Notes under the pieces: generated by a model | What the model was told of the DNA's origin: nothing | The model's input: only the letters and a program-made list of their open reading frames with translations | The model's database searches: none | Shown: in pieces, positions 26,146 to 39,000 of the stretch | Layout: each line of letters opens with the position of its first letter | Numbering within the stretch: position 1 is the first letter of the stretch | Translations under genes and position numbers: made by a program | Origin: Parabacteroides sp. FAFU027 | Lineage (GTDB): Bacteria > Bacteroidota > Bacteroidia > Bacteroidales > UBA7332 | DNA: 64,000 nt | Reading direction: 5' to 3' | NCBI RefSeq assembly: GCF_022808675.1 | Contig: NZ_JAKZKV010000007.1 | Coordinates: 124,001 to 188,000, forward strand

Positions 26146-27054
26146 TTATCTTTTCAGGCAACGACAGTTGTCGATTTTTCCCAGTTTCAGAATCAACATC
26201 AACTCATGTGTGCCTAAAGAACTATGACTGATGCCTCCAAGATTAAAATCATAGCTGTAAGACACGTACAATGAATTGCCCAGATTCGCTCCTAGAATAG
26301 CCCCCATTTCATTCTTTGTCCGGTAAAACAACCCAAACTTGAACAAGTCCTCCATCTCATAGTTCTTCAGATAAGCCGTAGTATTCAACTCCATCTGGTA
26401 CAGGTTACGGTTTTGAATGGCATTAGCTCCAAATCCAAAATCCAGCATATTATCACTCAGGTTACGATACATCGTATATAAGAAGTTTGTGTATGGGTAT
26501 GTGCGGTTCTTCTCCGGAGCAAACAGTGAAATAAAATTCTGGCTGGAACCACCAATGAGCAGCGATTTACTTACAAATTCGAAACCGAGATCAGTATTAA
26601 AATCGTTCGCATTCTGGAGAACACGATATACTTTGGGGTCATCGGCTGAAGCCAGATTAATCTGATCCAGATCATAGGAAAGACTGTGAATATTTCCCGA
26701 TAAACCCAGATTCAACTTCCATTCTGTATCCAGCGTAACCGCATAAGCGTATGTTAATCCCAGATTGGAGGTTGAGGTATAGCCAATCTTATCCCTCACC
26801 AGCTTTACCCCCACCTGAGTCGCGTAATGCTCAATATAGGCTGAAGCCGAAGCAAATACCGAGTTAGGCGCTCCTTCAAATCCGGTCCACTGTTTGCGGT
26901 CAGCAATTGTAACCATCGCTGTATATTGATTATTAATTGAGGCCGGATTAATACTGTACAAATTGTCCCAATAATTATTCAGGCGGATGTTAGACTGAGA
27001 CCACATTCCTACTGACAATATACTGAATAAACTGATTAATAATATCTTCTTCAT
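26146..27054 (-). CDS. PorP/SprF-like outer membrane protein for type IX secretion
   Basis: A 302-residue outer-membrane barrel protein with a signal peptide (MKKILLISLFSILSVGMWSQ). The mature start NIRLNNYWDNLYSINPASIN and WTGFEGAPNSVFASA correspond to the PorP/SprF family signature (Qys.y..n.l.iNPA.aG). It begins 11 bases after the giant adhesin gene on the same strand. In known systems a SprF-like protein encoded next to a type B-sorted adhesin such as SprB is needed for that adhesin's export and surface attachment, so this pairing supports the same job here. The C-terminus is basic and has Cys (KIDNCRCLKR), slightly unusual for a barrel end. Confidence 0.9.
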   Translation of the reverse strand: MKKILLISLFSILSVGMWSQSNIRLNNYWDNLYSINPASINNQYTAMVTIADRKQWTGFEGAPNSVFASASAYIEHYATQVGVKLVRDKIGYTSTSNLGLTYAYAVTLDTEWKLNLGLSGNIHSLSYDLDQINLASADDPKVYRVLQNANDFNTDLGFEFVSKSLLIGGSSQNFISLFAPEKNRTYPYTNFLYTMYRNLSDNMLDFGFGANAIQNRNLYQMELNTTAYLKNYEMEDLFKFGLFYRTKNEMGAILGANLGNSLYVSYSYDFNLGGISHSSLGTHELMLILKLGKIDNCRCLKR

Positions 27055-27065
27055 ATTGACTACAA

Positions 27066-30000
27066 TTATCGAACAACGGTAATATAACCCGATTTATATT
27101 TCATTCCGGAACCTAACATATACTCCAACACGTAGAAATACGTATCATTCGACACCGCTTTACCTTTGTAAGTGCCATCCCACCCTTCGGTCCCATCGTA
27201 TAAGAGGATTCCGTTACGGTTATAGACCTGGACGTGAGAGCCTTTCATAAACACATCATTAACACCATCTCCATCAGGCGTAATTGTGTTAGGAATAGAT
27301 GTAGAGGATTGAGTAACCAGAATGCGTTTTGTCACATATTCCACACAACCGTTTGGATTGATTACTCTTAACCGGACATCAAAGTATCCCTCCTGAGGTA
27401 TGGTATAGGTGTGGGTAAGATCATTTCCAGACATAGTCGTACCATCCCCCAAATCCCAGTAATAAAGCGAAGAAGGAACTTCCTCTGCCTTCAGCCTGAG
27501 AGTCGCATTATCAGTACTGAGCTCTTCTTTATCCGTCTGGATGGAATAGTTATAGGAACCTAAACTCGTCGATTTAAAGCTTAGATATGAGAGGCATCCT
27601 CCTTTTGAAATTCCTTTAACGGTATAAGTTGCCTCCTTATTAATCCAAATGCTATCGGCTGTAGAACCATTCTCCCATTCGTAAGCATTTGCACCTAAGA
27701 CACGGACTAAAACAGAGTCTCCTGGACAATATGCAGGCTCCTGACTCAGAGATAACACCGGTGTCTCTTCTGTAACTATCGTTTTTTCGAAGGTGCCGCT
27801 ACAATCCGGCGTTGTTACAGTCAACCGGACTTTATAGCTATTCTGGGTAGCAAAGGTATGCTTCGGATTTTTGAGCGTGCTGCTGTAGCCATCTCCAAAG
27901 TCCCAGAAATAGGTCATGTCACCGTTGGTATCATTTTGCGCTAAAGCATTAAACTGGTACACGCGATTTTTACAATCCGACACCTGGTAATCGATTATTT
28001 GCGTTGGCACAGTCACGTTAAATGAGGAAGAAGTCGTACACCCCGATGCATCTGTCACCTGAAGTGTATAGGTGCCGCTTTGGCCCGTTGTCATGATTTC
28101 ATTATTGACTCCGCTGACCGTCCCGCCTGACCAGGTCAACCTGTATGGAGCAACCCCGCCGGTCACTTGCACAGTACAAACTTTACGCAGCGTTTTGGTA
28201 TCGCAGTTTATGGTCGTGTTCTGTGCGATATTAATTGTCATTGCCGACTGGCGGAGTATCTCGAATTTCATTGTTTTCAGATAACCGTTGGCGTCGGTGA
28301 CAGTCACCTGATAAGTCCCTGCGGCTGCATTTATCAAATCTTCTGAAGTTGCACCGTTTGACCAGATATAACGATACGGAGTCATTCCCCCGGATACGGT
28401 CAGGTTAATCATTCCGCTATTGGCGGCCTTGCATTCGGTGACGTGGGTGATTTCAGCCGACAATATTAGTTCCTGAGGCTCCCGGATGACAAATGACCGG
28501 ACAATCGAACATGGCGTTCCATCATTGATTGTCACAGCATATGTTCCCGCTTTGAGATTGGAACGAACCTCTCCGGTTCCATTATCACTCCACAGAATCG
28601 ACAGAGGTGCCTTACCTCCGGTAATATTCAGTGTGATACTACCGTCACCAGCGCCTGGCTGCGTTACATTTTTCACGACCGGATCTACTGTAAACACCGG
28701 AGCTTCCGGGATATTAACAGTTACAATTTTCTGAATGCCGGAAGCATCTGTCACCGTGATTTTATAATCACCTGCAGCAAGGTTTTCCTGGTAGGGACCT
28801 GTACCGGAATTACTCCATTGAATCTGATAAGGTGCAATACCTCCGGTTACATTTACCTTAATGGTAGCATCGTTAGCCCCATAACATACAATCGGCGTAG
28901 TAGCTGTCGTAACACTTAACAACTGAGGTTGAATCAACGTCACAGGAACAGTCTTCGTACAGCCGGAAATTTTGTCACTCACGCTCAGATTATAGGTCCC
29001 TGCCGACAATCCGGTCAGATTCTGTTGAGTGCTGGTAAATCCGTAGGGGCCTGTCCAGTAATAAGTAAACTGTCCATTTCCACCGGTAGCCGAGACATTG
29101 ACCCATCCATCTTTTCCTCCGAATGAACTAACATTATAACCTTTATAACCCGAGACATTGGTTGAAACCGAGAACGAAGGATTAACCGTAACCGAGTATT
29201 CGGAAACGGCACCCGAACAAGCCATATCATTTTCAAATGTAGCTTTGGCCAAATAGGTTACCGTTAGCGGACCGCTTGTATTGTTGACCAGGTTTTGCAC
29301 CGGAATAATATTGGTCCCGGACTCTATTACACCGGTAACGCCCGTCGGAATATTAGCCACCCAGTCAAACTTCACATTCCCGGTAGTCCGGCTGGTTAAA
29401 TCAACCGGAGCCGTACTTTCTCCCGAGCAAACCGTCTGGTTTGATTTGGAGAACTCGACATTAGGCGACGGCAATACAGTCACAGTAACCGGAAATGAAT
29501 TACCACGGCAACTACCAAACACAGGAGTTACGGTATATATTGCCGTTGCAACCTGTGTGGAATGATTGGTCAGCGTCTGGCTAATCAACGGTTGGGCAGA
29601 ATTCTGAGCCGAACCTCCGGTAATGGTTCCGGCAGGATTGATAGCAGGAGCTGTCCAGGTGTAAAGCGTTCCTTCCGGGATGAGATTATCACTGCTACTC
29701 ATCGGTACCACCGTAAACTTACTTCCACTACAAATCGAAACCTTCTGCGAAGAGATAACCGATGGTATCGGATTAACGGTAATGGTAAATGTTTTGGTAG
29801 ATCCGTCGCAATTCATGCCCCCGTTACTATAGACAGGAGTAACCGTAACGGTAGCTTTTACCGGAATATTTCCTGAATTCTGAACGGTAAACTGACCGAT
29901 ATTGCCTACACCGTTTGGAGCCAGTCCTATCGTCGTATTATCATTGGTCCAGAAATAAGTTGTGGTACCTCCGTTGTTTATCGTACTAAAATCAACAGAC

Positions 30001-33000
30001 AACACATCGTTATTACAAACCACATCATTATCGGGCTGATTAACCTGAGCAGAAGGATTAATAATCACCTTAAAGGTCTTTGATGCCCCGGGGCATCCGC
30101 TGTTACCATTCGTGAAAGTAGGTGTAACGGTGACGTATGATGATATAGGCGCAGTTCCCGGATTTCGAGCAGTAAATGACAAATTCCCGCTTCCCGAAGA
30201 TGGTAATCCAATGTTCGTATTGGTGTTGGTCCAGGAATAGGTTGTTGCTCCGCCGGTATTTACTGTAATAAAATCAAACAGCGTCTCCTGACCGTTGCAG
30301 GACACCACATTTTCGGGCTGATTAACCTGAGCTGTTGGGTTCACGGTTATTTTGAAAGAGACCTCATCTCCCGTGCAGCTTACGCCTCCGTTACTGAATG
30401 TCGGTGTAACAATGATATTGGCTGTAAGGGGACGTGTCCCTGTATTTTTAGCCAGGAAAGAGATGTTACCACTTCCATTTGCTGAAAGACCGATAGCAGG
30501 ATTATCATTTTTCCAGGAATAGGTAGTAGTTCCTCCGGTATTTTGGGTGGAGAAATTCACTCCGGCAGACTGGTTATTGCAAACCAGAACATCCAATGGC
30601 TGATTGATCTGCGCTGTAGGATTGACGGTAATCTTAAACGATTGGGCAACTCCGGTACAGGTTGTTCCTCCGTTTGTATAAGTCGGGGTTACCATAACCA
30701 CAGCTGTGGCCGGAGAAGTTCCGGTATTACGTCCGATAAATGAAATATCACCTGTTCCTGAAGCATCCAATCCGATTGCCGGATTATCATTCGTCCAGAA
30801 ATAAGAAGTAGTACCTCCGGTATTCTGAGTAGAAAATCCGATAGAAACAGGTTCCTCATTACAAATCACCCGGTTTTCAGGTTGATTCACCTGCGCTTTG
30901 AGTGGATTGACGGTAATGGTAAATGATTTCGCCTCTCCGGTACAACTTGTTCCACCGTTGTTGAAAGCAGGTATAACGGTAATTGTTGCCGTAAGCGGAA
31001 CCGTTCCCGTGTTTTTAGTTACAAAAGACAACTTACCCGAACCGGTAGCTGATAATCCGATAGCTGTGTTATCATTGGTCCAGGTATAGGTCGTTATTCC
31101 ACCGGTATTGGTTGTTGAGAAATCAATCACTGTCGGTTCTTCGTTGCAGAGCAGGTGATTCTCCGGTTGGTTGACCTGTGCCACCGGATTTACCGTAATG
31201 GTAAAGGTTTTAGCCGATCCGGAACAGATTTCACCGCCATTAATAAAGACAGGAGTTACTGTAATGGTTGCTTTAACCGGTGCTTTCGTATTATTGCGGG
31301 CTATAAATGACAAATTATCACTACCCGTTGCGGTTAATCCGATTGCAGAATTATCATTGGTCCAAGAATAAGAAGTAACCCCTCCTGTATTTGCCGTAGA
31401 GAAATTCACATTAACCGGTTGTCCGTCGCACACGACCTGTTCCGCCGTCTGGTTGACCTGAGCCACCGGATTGACCGTAATGGTGAAGGTTTCTGCAATA
31501 CCGGGGCAAGAGGCGCTTCCATTGGTAAATGTCGGGGTCACCGTAATGGTTGCCGTTACCGGTTTTGTACCGCTATTTTGGGTCGTGAATGAAATGTTAC
31601 CACTGCCCGATGCGGACAACCCGATTTCGGTGTTACTGTTTGTCCAGGAGTATGAAGTGGTTCCGGCAGTATTGAGCGTAGAAAAATCCACAGCCGCCGT
31701 TTGATTGGTACACATAACGATGTTGGACGGTTTATTGATCTGTCCGGTAGGATTTACCGTAATGCTAAACGTTTTTGCCACTCCGGGACAAAGGTTGCTC
31801 CCTGTGCCGAAAGATGGCGTAACCGTAATGTGAGCCGTTATTGGTTTTGTTCCGGTGTTCAATGCGGTAAAAGTCAGACCGCCATTACCCGATGTCGGTA
31901 ATCCGATATTCGGATTATCATTGGTCCACGAATAGATGGTTGCTCCGCCTGCATTCGTGGAAGAAAACTCAACCGCAGTGGTTTGTCCGTTACAAATAAC
32001 CTTGTCCGTCACGTCATTAACCTGCGCCACCGGATTTACTGTTATCCTGAAAGATTTAGCAACTCCGGTACAGGTTGCATCACCGTTTTTGTAAACCGGC
32101 GTAACCATTACGGTGGCAGTCACCGGTGCTATTCCGTAATTTCTTGCCGTAAATGAAATATTTCCGGATCCTGAAGCCGCTAATCCGATAACGGATTTAT
32201 CATTGGTCCAGATATAGGATGTTTCACCGCCGCTATTTACAGTAGTAAAATCGACCACTCCGGCCTGATTGTCACACAATACCAAATCTGCCGGTTGATT
32301 AACCTGTGCGGTCACCGGATTAACGGTAATGGTAAATGTTCTGGGGGTACCAGAGCAATTGATTCCTCCATTGGTATAGGTTGGGGTTACCACAATAGTC
32401 GCCGTTGCCGGTGCCGTACCGGTATTACTTGTCATGAAGGACAAATTACCGGTACCTGATGCCGGAAGACCAATCGCGGTATTATTGTTTGTCCAGCTAT
32501 AGGTAGTCGTTCCGCCGGTATTCATCGTGGTAAAATCAACCGTAGTCGGCTCCTCGTTACAATAGGTTCGGTTTGCAGGTTGGTCCATTTGCGGCGCCGG
32601 ATTTATGGTGAGCGTAAATGTTTTGGAATCGCCGCTGCACGAACTTCCTCCATTTATAAAAGTCGGCGTTACTGTAATAGTTGCCTTCAACGGGGAAGAA
32701 CCCGTATTGTGCGCAGTGAAGGATTTGATACTTCCCGAGCCTGAACCCGCAAGGCCAATACCAGGTGTATCATTGGTCCAGCTGTAAGTCGTGGTGCCGC
32801 CAGAGTTAATGGTCTCAAAATTGATATCGCTCAACTGATCGTTGCAGACTACCATATCCACCGGTTGGTTCACCTGTGCAACCGGATTGACGGTGATGGT
32901 GAAGGTTTCCGGGTAACCGGCACAAGAGGTTATGCCGTTATTAAAGGTTGGTGTGACGGTGATGGTAGAGGTAATCGGTTTGGCACTGCTATTTTGTGAC

Positions 33001-36000
33001 GTAAAGACGATCTCCCCACTTCCGGATGCCGCCAGGCCGATTTCGGTATTACTGTTGGTCCACGAATAGGTAGTCGTTCCTCCGCTGTTCTGCGTGCTGA
33101 AGCTGATGGCTTTGCGCTCGCTACTACACATCACAAGATCTGCTGGTTTGAAGACCTGACCCACCGGATTTACCATGATTGTAAAGGTCTGCGCAGTGCC
33201 GCTGCAATTATTGCCGCCATTACTGTAAGTCGGAACCACCCGGATATTGGCAGTCATGGGTTTGGTCGTACCATTCACTGCCGTAAATGACAGGTTGCCG
33301 CTTCCGGAGGCCGATAAGCCGATCTGGGGATTGTCATTAGACCAGCTATAGGTCGTCGTGCCACCCGTATTGGTAGTGAAAAAGCTGACCTGTGCCATTT
33401 CCCCCGAGCAGACGATCTTATCACCCGGCTGGTTGACCTGGGCTACCGGATTCACCGTGATTCTAAAGGATTTGGCAACGCCGGTACACACCGCGTCACC
33501 GTTTTTGTAGATTGGCGTGACCATTACGGTGGCAATTTCCGGAGCGGAACCGTTATTCTGTGCCACAAAAGAGATGTTACCCGTTCCCGAAGCTGCAAGG
33601 CCAATGCCCGGTTTGTCATTGGTCCAGCTGTAGGTCGTCTCTCCCCCACTGTTGATGGTTCCGAATTCTACTACGCCGGACTGGTTATTGCAAAGAACTA
33701 AATCGCCAGGCTGGTTAACCTGGGCGGATAGCGGGTTTATAGTAATCGTAAATTCTTTCGGGTCACCGGTACAACTCGTGCCGCCATTGCTGAAGGTCGG
33801 CGTCACCACAACCTTTGCCGTCAGAGGAGTCGTACCGCTATTACGGGTCATAAAGGATAAATTGCCGCTTCCCGATGCCGGAAGGCCAATCGCTAAGTTA
33901 TCGTTGATCCAGCTGTAGGTCGTCGTACCACCGGTATTGGACGAGGTAAAGGTAATGGTGGTCGGCTCTTCGTTACAAAGTATCTTATTGGATGGTTGAT
34001 CTACCTGGGCTGACGGATTTACCGTGATAGTAAAGGTTTTGGAATCGCCGCTACAGGAACTTCCTCCGTTAATATAAGTCGGTGTAACTGTGATGGTGGC
34101 CTTCAAAGGGGAAGTGCCCATATTGCGTGCCGTGAAAGACTTGATACTTCCCGAGCCGGAACCCGCAAGGCCAATACCAGGTGTATCATTGGTCCAGCTG
34201 TAAGTCGTGGTACCGCCAGAGTTAATGGTCTCAAAATTGATATCGCTCAACTGATCGTTGCAGACTACCATATCCACCGGTTGGTTCACCTGTGCAACCG
34301 GATTGACGGTGATGGTGAAGGTTTCCGGGTAACCGGCACAAGAGGTTACACCGTTATTAAAGGTTGGAGTGACGGTGATGGTAGAGGTAATCGGTTTGGC
34401 ACTGGCATTTTGTGATGTAAAGACGATTTCCCCACTTCCGGATGCCGCCAGACCAATTTCGGTATTACTGTTGGTCCACGAATAGGTAGTCGCTCCGCCG
34501 CTATTCTGCGTGCTGAAGCTGATGGCTTTGCGCTCGCTACTGCACATCACTAGATCTGCTGGTTTGAAAACCTGACCCACCGGATTTACTGTGATTGTAA
34601 AGGTTTGTGCAATACCGCTGCAATTATTGCCTCCATTGCTGTAAGTCGGAACCACACGAATATTGGCGGTCATGGGTTTGGTAGTGCCATTCACTGCCGT
34701 AAATGACAGATTGCCGCTTCCGGAGGCCGACAAGCCGATTTGGGGATTATCATTTGACCAGCTATAGGTCGTCGTTCCTCCCGTATTGGTAGTGGCAAAG
34801 CTTACCTGTGCCGTTTCCCCCGAGCAGACGATCTTATCGCCCGGCTGATTGACCTGGGCTACCGGATTCACCGTAATCTTAAAAGATTTGGCAACGCCGG
34901 TACACATAGCATCCCCATTTTTGTAGATTGGCGTGACCATTACGGTGGCAATTTCCGGAGCGGAACCGTTATTCTGTGCCACAAAAGAGATGTTACCCAT
35001 TCCCGAAGCTGCAAGGCCAATGCCCGGTTTGTCATTGGTCCAGCTGTAAGTCGTCTCTCCCCCACTGTTGATGGTTCCGAATTCTACTACGCCGGACTGG
35101 TTACTGCAAAGAACCAGATCGCCCGGCTGGTTAACCTGGGCGGATACCGGATTTATAGTAATCGTAAATTCTTTCGGGTCACCGGTACAACTAACTCCAC
35201 CGTTACTGAAGGTAGGCGTCACCACAACCTTTGCCGTCAGAGGGGTCGTACCGCTATTGCGGGTCATGAAGGACAAATTGCCGCTTCCCGATGCCGGAAG
35301 ACCAATCGCAATGTTATCGTTGGTCCAGCTGTAGGTCGTCGTGCCACCCGTATTAGAAGACGTAAAGGCAATGGTGGTCGGTTCTTCGTTACAAAGGATT
35401 TTATTGGATGGCTGATCTACCTGGGCTGGCGGATTTACCGTAATAGTAAATGTTTTGGAAGACCCGCTACAGGAACTTCCTCCGTTAATATAAGTCGGTG
35501 TAACTGTGATGGTGGCCTTCAACGGGGAAGTGCCCGTATTGCGTGCCGTGAAGGATTTTATATTTCCCGAGCCAGAACCCGCAAGGCCGATACCAGGAGT
35601 ATCATTCGTCCAGGTGTAAGTCGTGGTGCCGCCGGTGTTGATCGTTTCAAAATTGATATCGCTCAACTGATCGTTGCAGACTACCATATCCACCGGTTGG
35701 TTCACCTGTGCAACCGGATTGACGGTGATGGTGAAGGTTTCCGGGTAACCGGCACAAGAGGTTATTCCGTTATTAAAGGTTGGTGTAACGGTGATGGTAG
35801 AGGTAATCGGTTTAGCACTGCTATTTTGTGACGTAAAGACGATTTCCCCACTTCCGAATGCCGCCAGACCGATTTCGGTATTACTGTTAGTCCACGAATA
35901 GGTCGTCGGTCCACCACTATTCTGCGTGCTGAAGCTAATGGCTTTGCGCTCGTTACTGCACGTCACAAGATCTGCGGGTTTGAAAACCTGACCTACCGGA

Positions 36001-39000
36001 TTTACTGTGATTGTAAAGGTCTGTGCAGGACCGCTGCAATTATTACTTCCATTACTGTAAGTCGGAACCACCCGGATATTGGCGGTCATGGGTTTGGTAG
36101 TGCCATTCACTGCCGTAAATGACAGGTTGCCGCTTCCGGATGCCGACAAGCCGATTTGGGGATTATCATTTGACCAGCTATAGGTCGTCGTTCCTCCCGT
36201 ATTGATAGTGGCAAAGCTGACCTGTGCCGTTCCACCCGAGCAGACGATCTTATCACCCGGCTGATTGACCTGGGCTACCGGATTCACCGTAATCTTAAAG
36301 GATTTGGCAACGCCGGTACACACTGCGTCTCCGTTTTTGTAGATGGGCGTGACCATTACAGTGGCAACATCCGGAGCGGAACCGCTATTCTGTGCCACAA
36401 AAGAGATATTACCCGTTCCCGAAGCTGCAAGGCCAATGCCGGGTTTATCATTGGTCCAGCTGTAAGTCGTCTCTCCCCCACTATTGATGGTTCCGAATTC
36501 TACTATGCCGGACTGGTTATTGCAAAGTACCAAATCGCCCGGCTGGTTAACCTGCGCAGATACCGGATTTATCGTGATGGTAAATTCTTTCGACTCACCG
36601 GTACAGCTTGTGCCGCCATTGTTGAAGGTCGGCGTCACCACAACCTTTGCCGTCAGAGGAGTAGTACCGCTATTACGGGTCATAAAGGATAAATTGCCGC
36701 TTCCCGATGCCGGAAGACCAATCGCAATGTTATCGTTGGTCCAGCTGTAGGTCGTCGCGCCACCGGTATTAGAAGACGTAAAGCCAATGGTAGTCGGCTC
36801 TTCATTACAAAGGATTTTATTGGACGGCTGATCTACCTGGGCTGACGGATTTATCGTGATGGAAAAGGTTTTGGACGGGCCGGAGCAAGAACTACCGCCG
36901 TTAATATAAGTCGGCGTTACCGTGATGGTGGCCTTCAACGGGGAAGTACCCGTATTGCGTGCAGTAAAGGATTTGATGCTTCCCGAGCCCGAACCTGCCA
37001 GACCGATACCGGGGGTATCGTTGGTCCAGGTGTAAGTCGTGGTACCGCCAGAGTTAATGGTCTCAAAATTGATATCGCTCAACTGATCGTTGCAGACGAC
37101 CATATCCACCGGTTGGTTCACCTGTGCAATCGGATTGACGGTGATGGTGAAGGTTTCCGGGTAACCGGCACAAGAGGTTATTCCGTTATTAAAGGTTGGT
37201 GTGACAGTGATGGTAGAGGTAATCGGTTTGGCACTGCTATTTTGTGACGTAAAGACGATTTCCCCGTTTCCGGATGCCGCCAGGCCAATTTCGGTATTAC
37301 TGTTAGTCCATGAATAGGTAGTCGTTCCACCACTATTCTGCGTGCTGAAGCTGATGGCTTTGCGTTCGTTACTGCACATCACAAGATCTGCTGGTTTGAA
37401 GACCTGACCCACCGGATTTACCGTGATTGTAAAGGTCTGCGCCGGACCGCTGCAATTATTGCCTCCATTGCTGTAAGTCGGAACCACACGGATATTGGCG
37501 ATCATGGGTTTGGTCGTACCATTGACTGCCGTAAATAACAGGTTGCCGCTTCCGGAGGCCGACAAGCCGATTTGGGGATTGTCATTCGACCAGCTATAGG
37601 TCGTTGTCCCTCCTGTATTGGAAGTCGTAAAGCTGACCTGTGCCGTTTCCCCCGAGCAGACGATTTTATCGCCCGGCTGATTGACCTGGGCTACCGGATT
37701 TACCGTAATCTTAAAGGATTTGGCAACGCCGGTACACACAGCATCCCCATTTTTATAGATTGGAGTGACCAATACGGTAGCAAATACTGGATCCAAACCG
37801 TTATTCTGTGCTACAAAAGCAATGTTACCCGTGCCAGAAGCTGCAAGTCCGATACCGGGTTTGTCGTTGGTCCAGCTATATGTAGTCTCCCCGCCGCTGT
37901 TGATGGTTCTAAATTCAACCACACCGGATTCATTATTGCAAAGAACTATATCAGCGGGCTGATCAACCTGGGCGGATACTGGATTTATCGTGATGGTAAA
38001 TGCTTTCGGATTACCCGTACAACTAACTCCACCATTACTGAAGGTTGGAGTGACCACTATGTTAGCAGTAAGGGGTGTAGTGCCACTATTGCGGGTCATG
38101 AAGGACAAATTGCCGCTTCCGGTGGCTGGCAGACCAATCGCTAAGTTATCGTTGGTCCAGCTGTAGGTCGTCGTTCCTCCCGCATTGGATGTAGTAAAGG
38201 TGATGGTGGTCGGCTCCTCGTTACAAAGGATCTTGTTAGCCGGCTGATCGACCTGCGCTGACGGATCCACAGTAATGGTAAAGGTTTTAGACGGACCACT
38301 GCAGGAACTTCCGCCATTGATATAAGTCGGCGTTACCGTGATGGTGGCCTTCAACGGGGAAGTGCCCGTATTGCGGGCTGTGAAGGACTTGATATTACCC
38401 GAGCCTGATCCGGTAAGTCCGATGCCTGGTGTATCGTTGGTCCAGGTATAGGTGGTGGTGCCGCCGGTGTTGATCGTTTCGAAGTTTACATCACACGCTT
38501 GCTCATTGCAGACAACCATATTGGATGGTTGATTTACCTGTGCTGACGGATTAATGGTGATGGTAAATGTTTTGGATAATCCCTGGCATCCTGCCCCACC
38601 GTTATTAAATGACGGAATAACAGTAATCTTAGCTGTAAGCGGTGTAAAGCCTGTATTTTTTGCTAAAAATGACAGATTGCCTGTTCCTGAAGCATCCAGA
38701 CCGATTTCCGGGTTATCGTTAGTCCAGGTATATGAGGTCATCCCACCGGTATTCATTGATGAAAAGTCAACGGCGGTTACCTGATTGTTGCAGGACACAA
38801 TACTATTAGGTTGGATCATTTGTCCGGTAGGATTAACGACAATCTTAAAAGTCTTCGATGAACCTGAACAACTCGTTTCTCCATTTTTATATGTAGGTGT
38901 AACGGTTATATTTGCCGTAATCGGTGCCGTGCCGCTGTTAAATGCAGTAAATGAATAAATATCACCCGTTCCACTTGAAGAGAGACCGATAGCCGGATTA

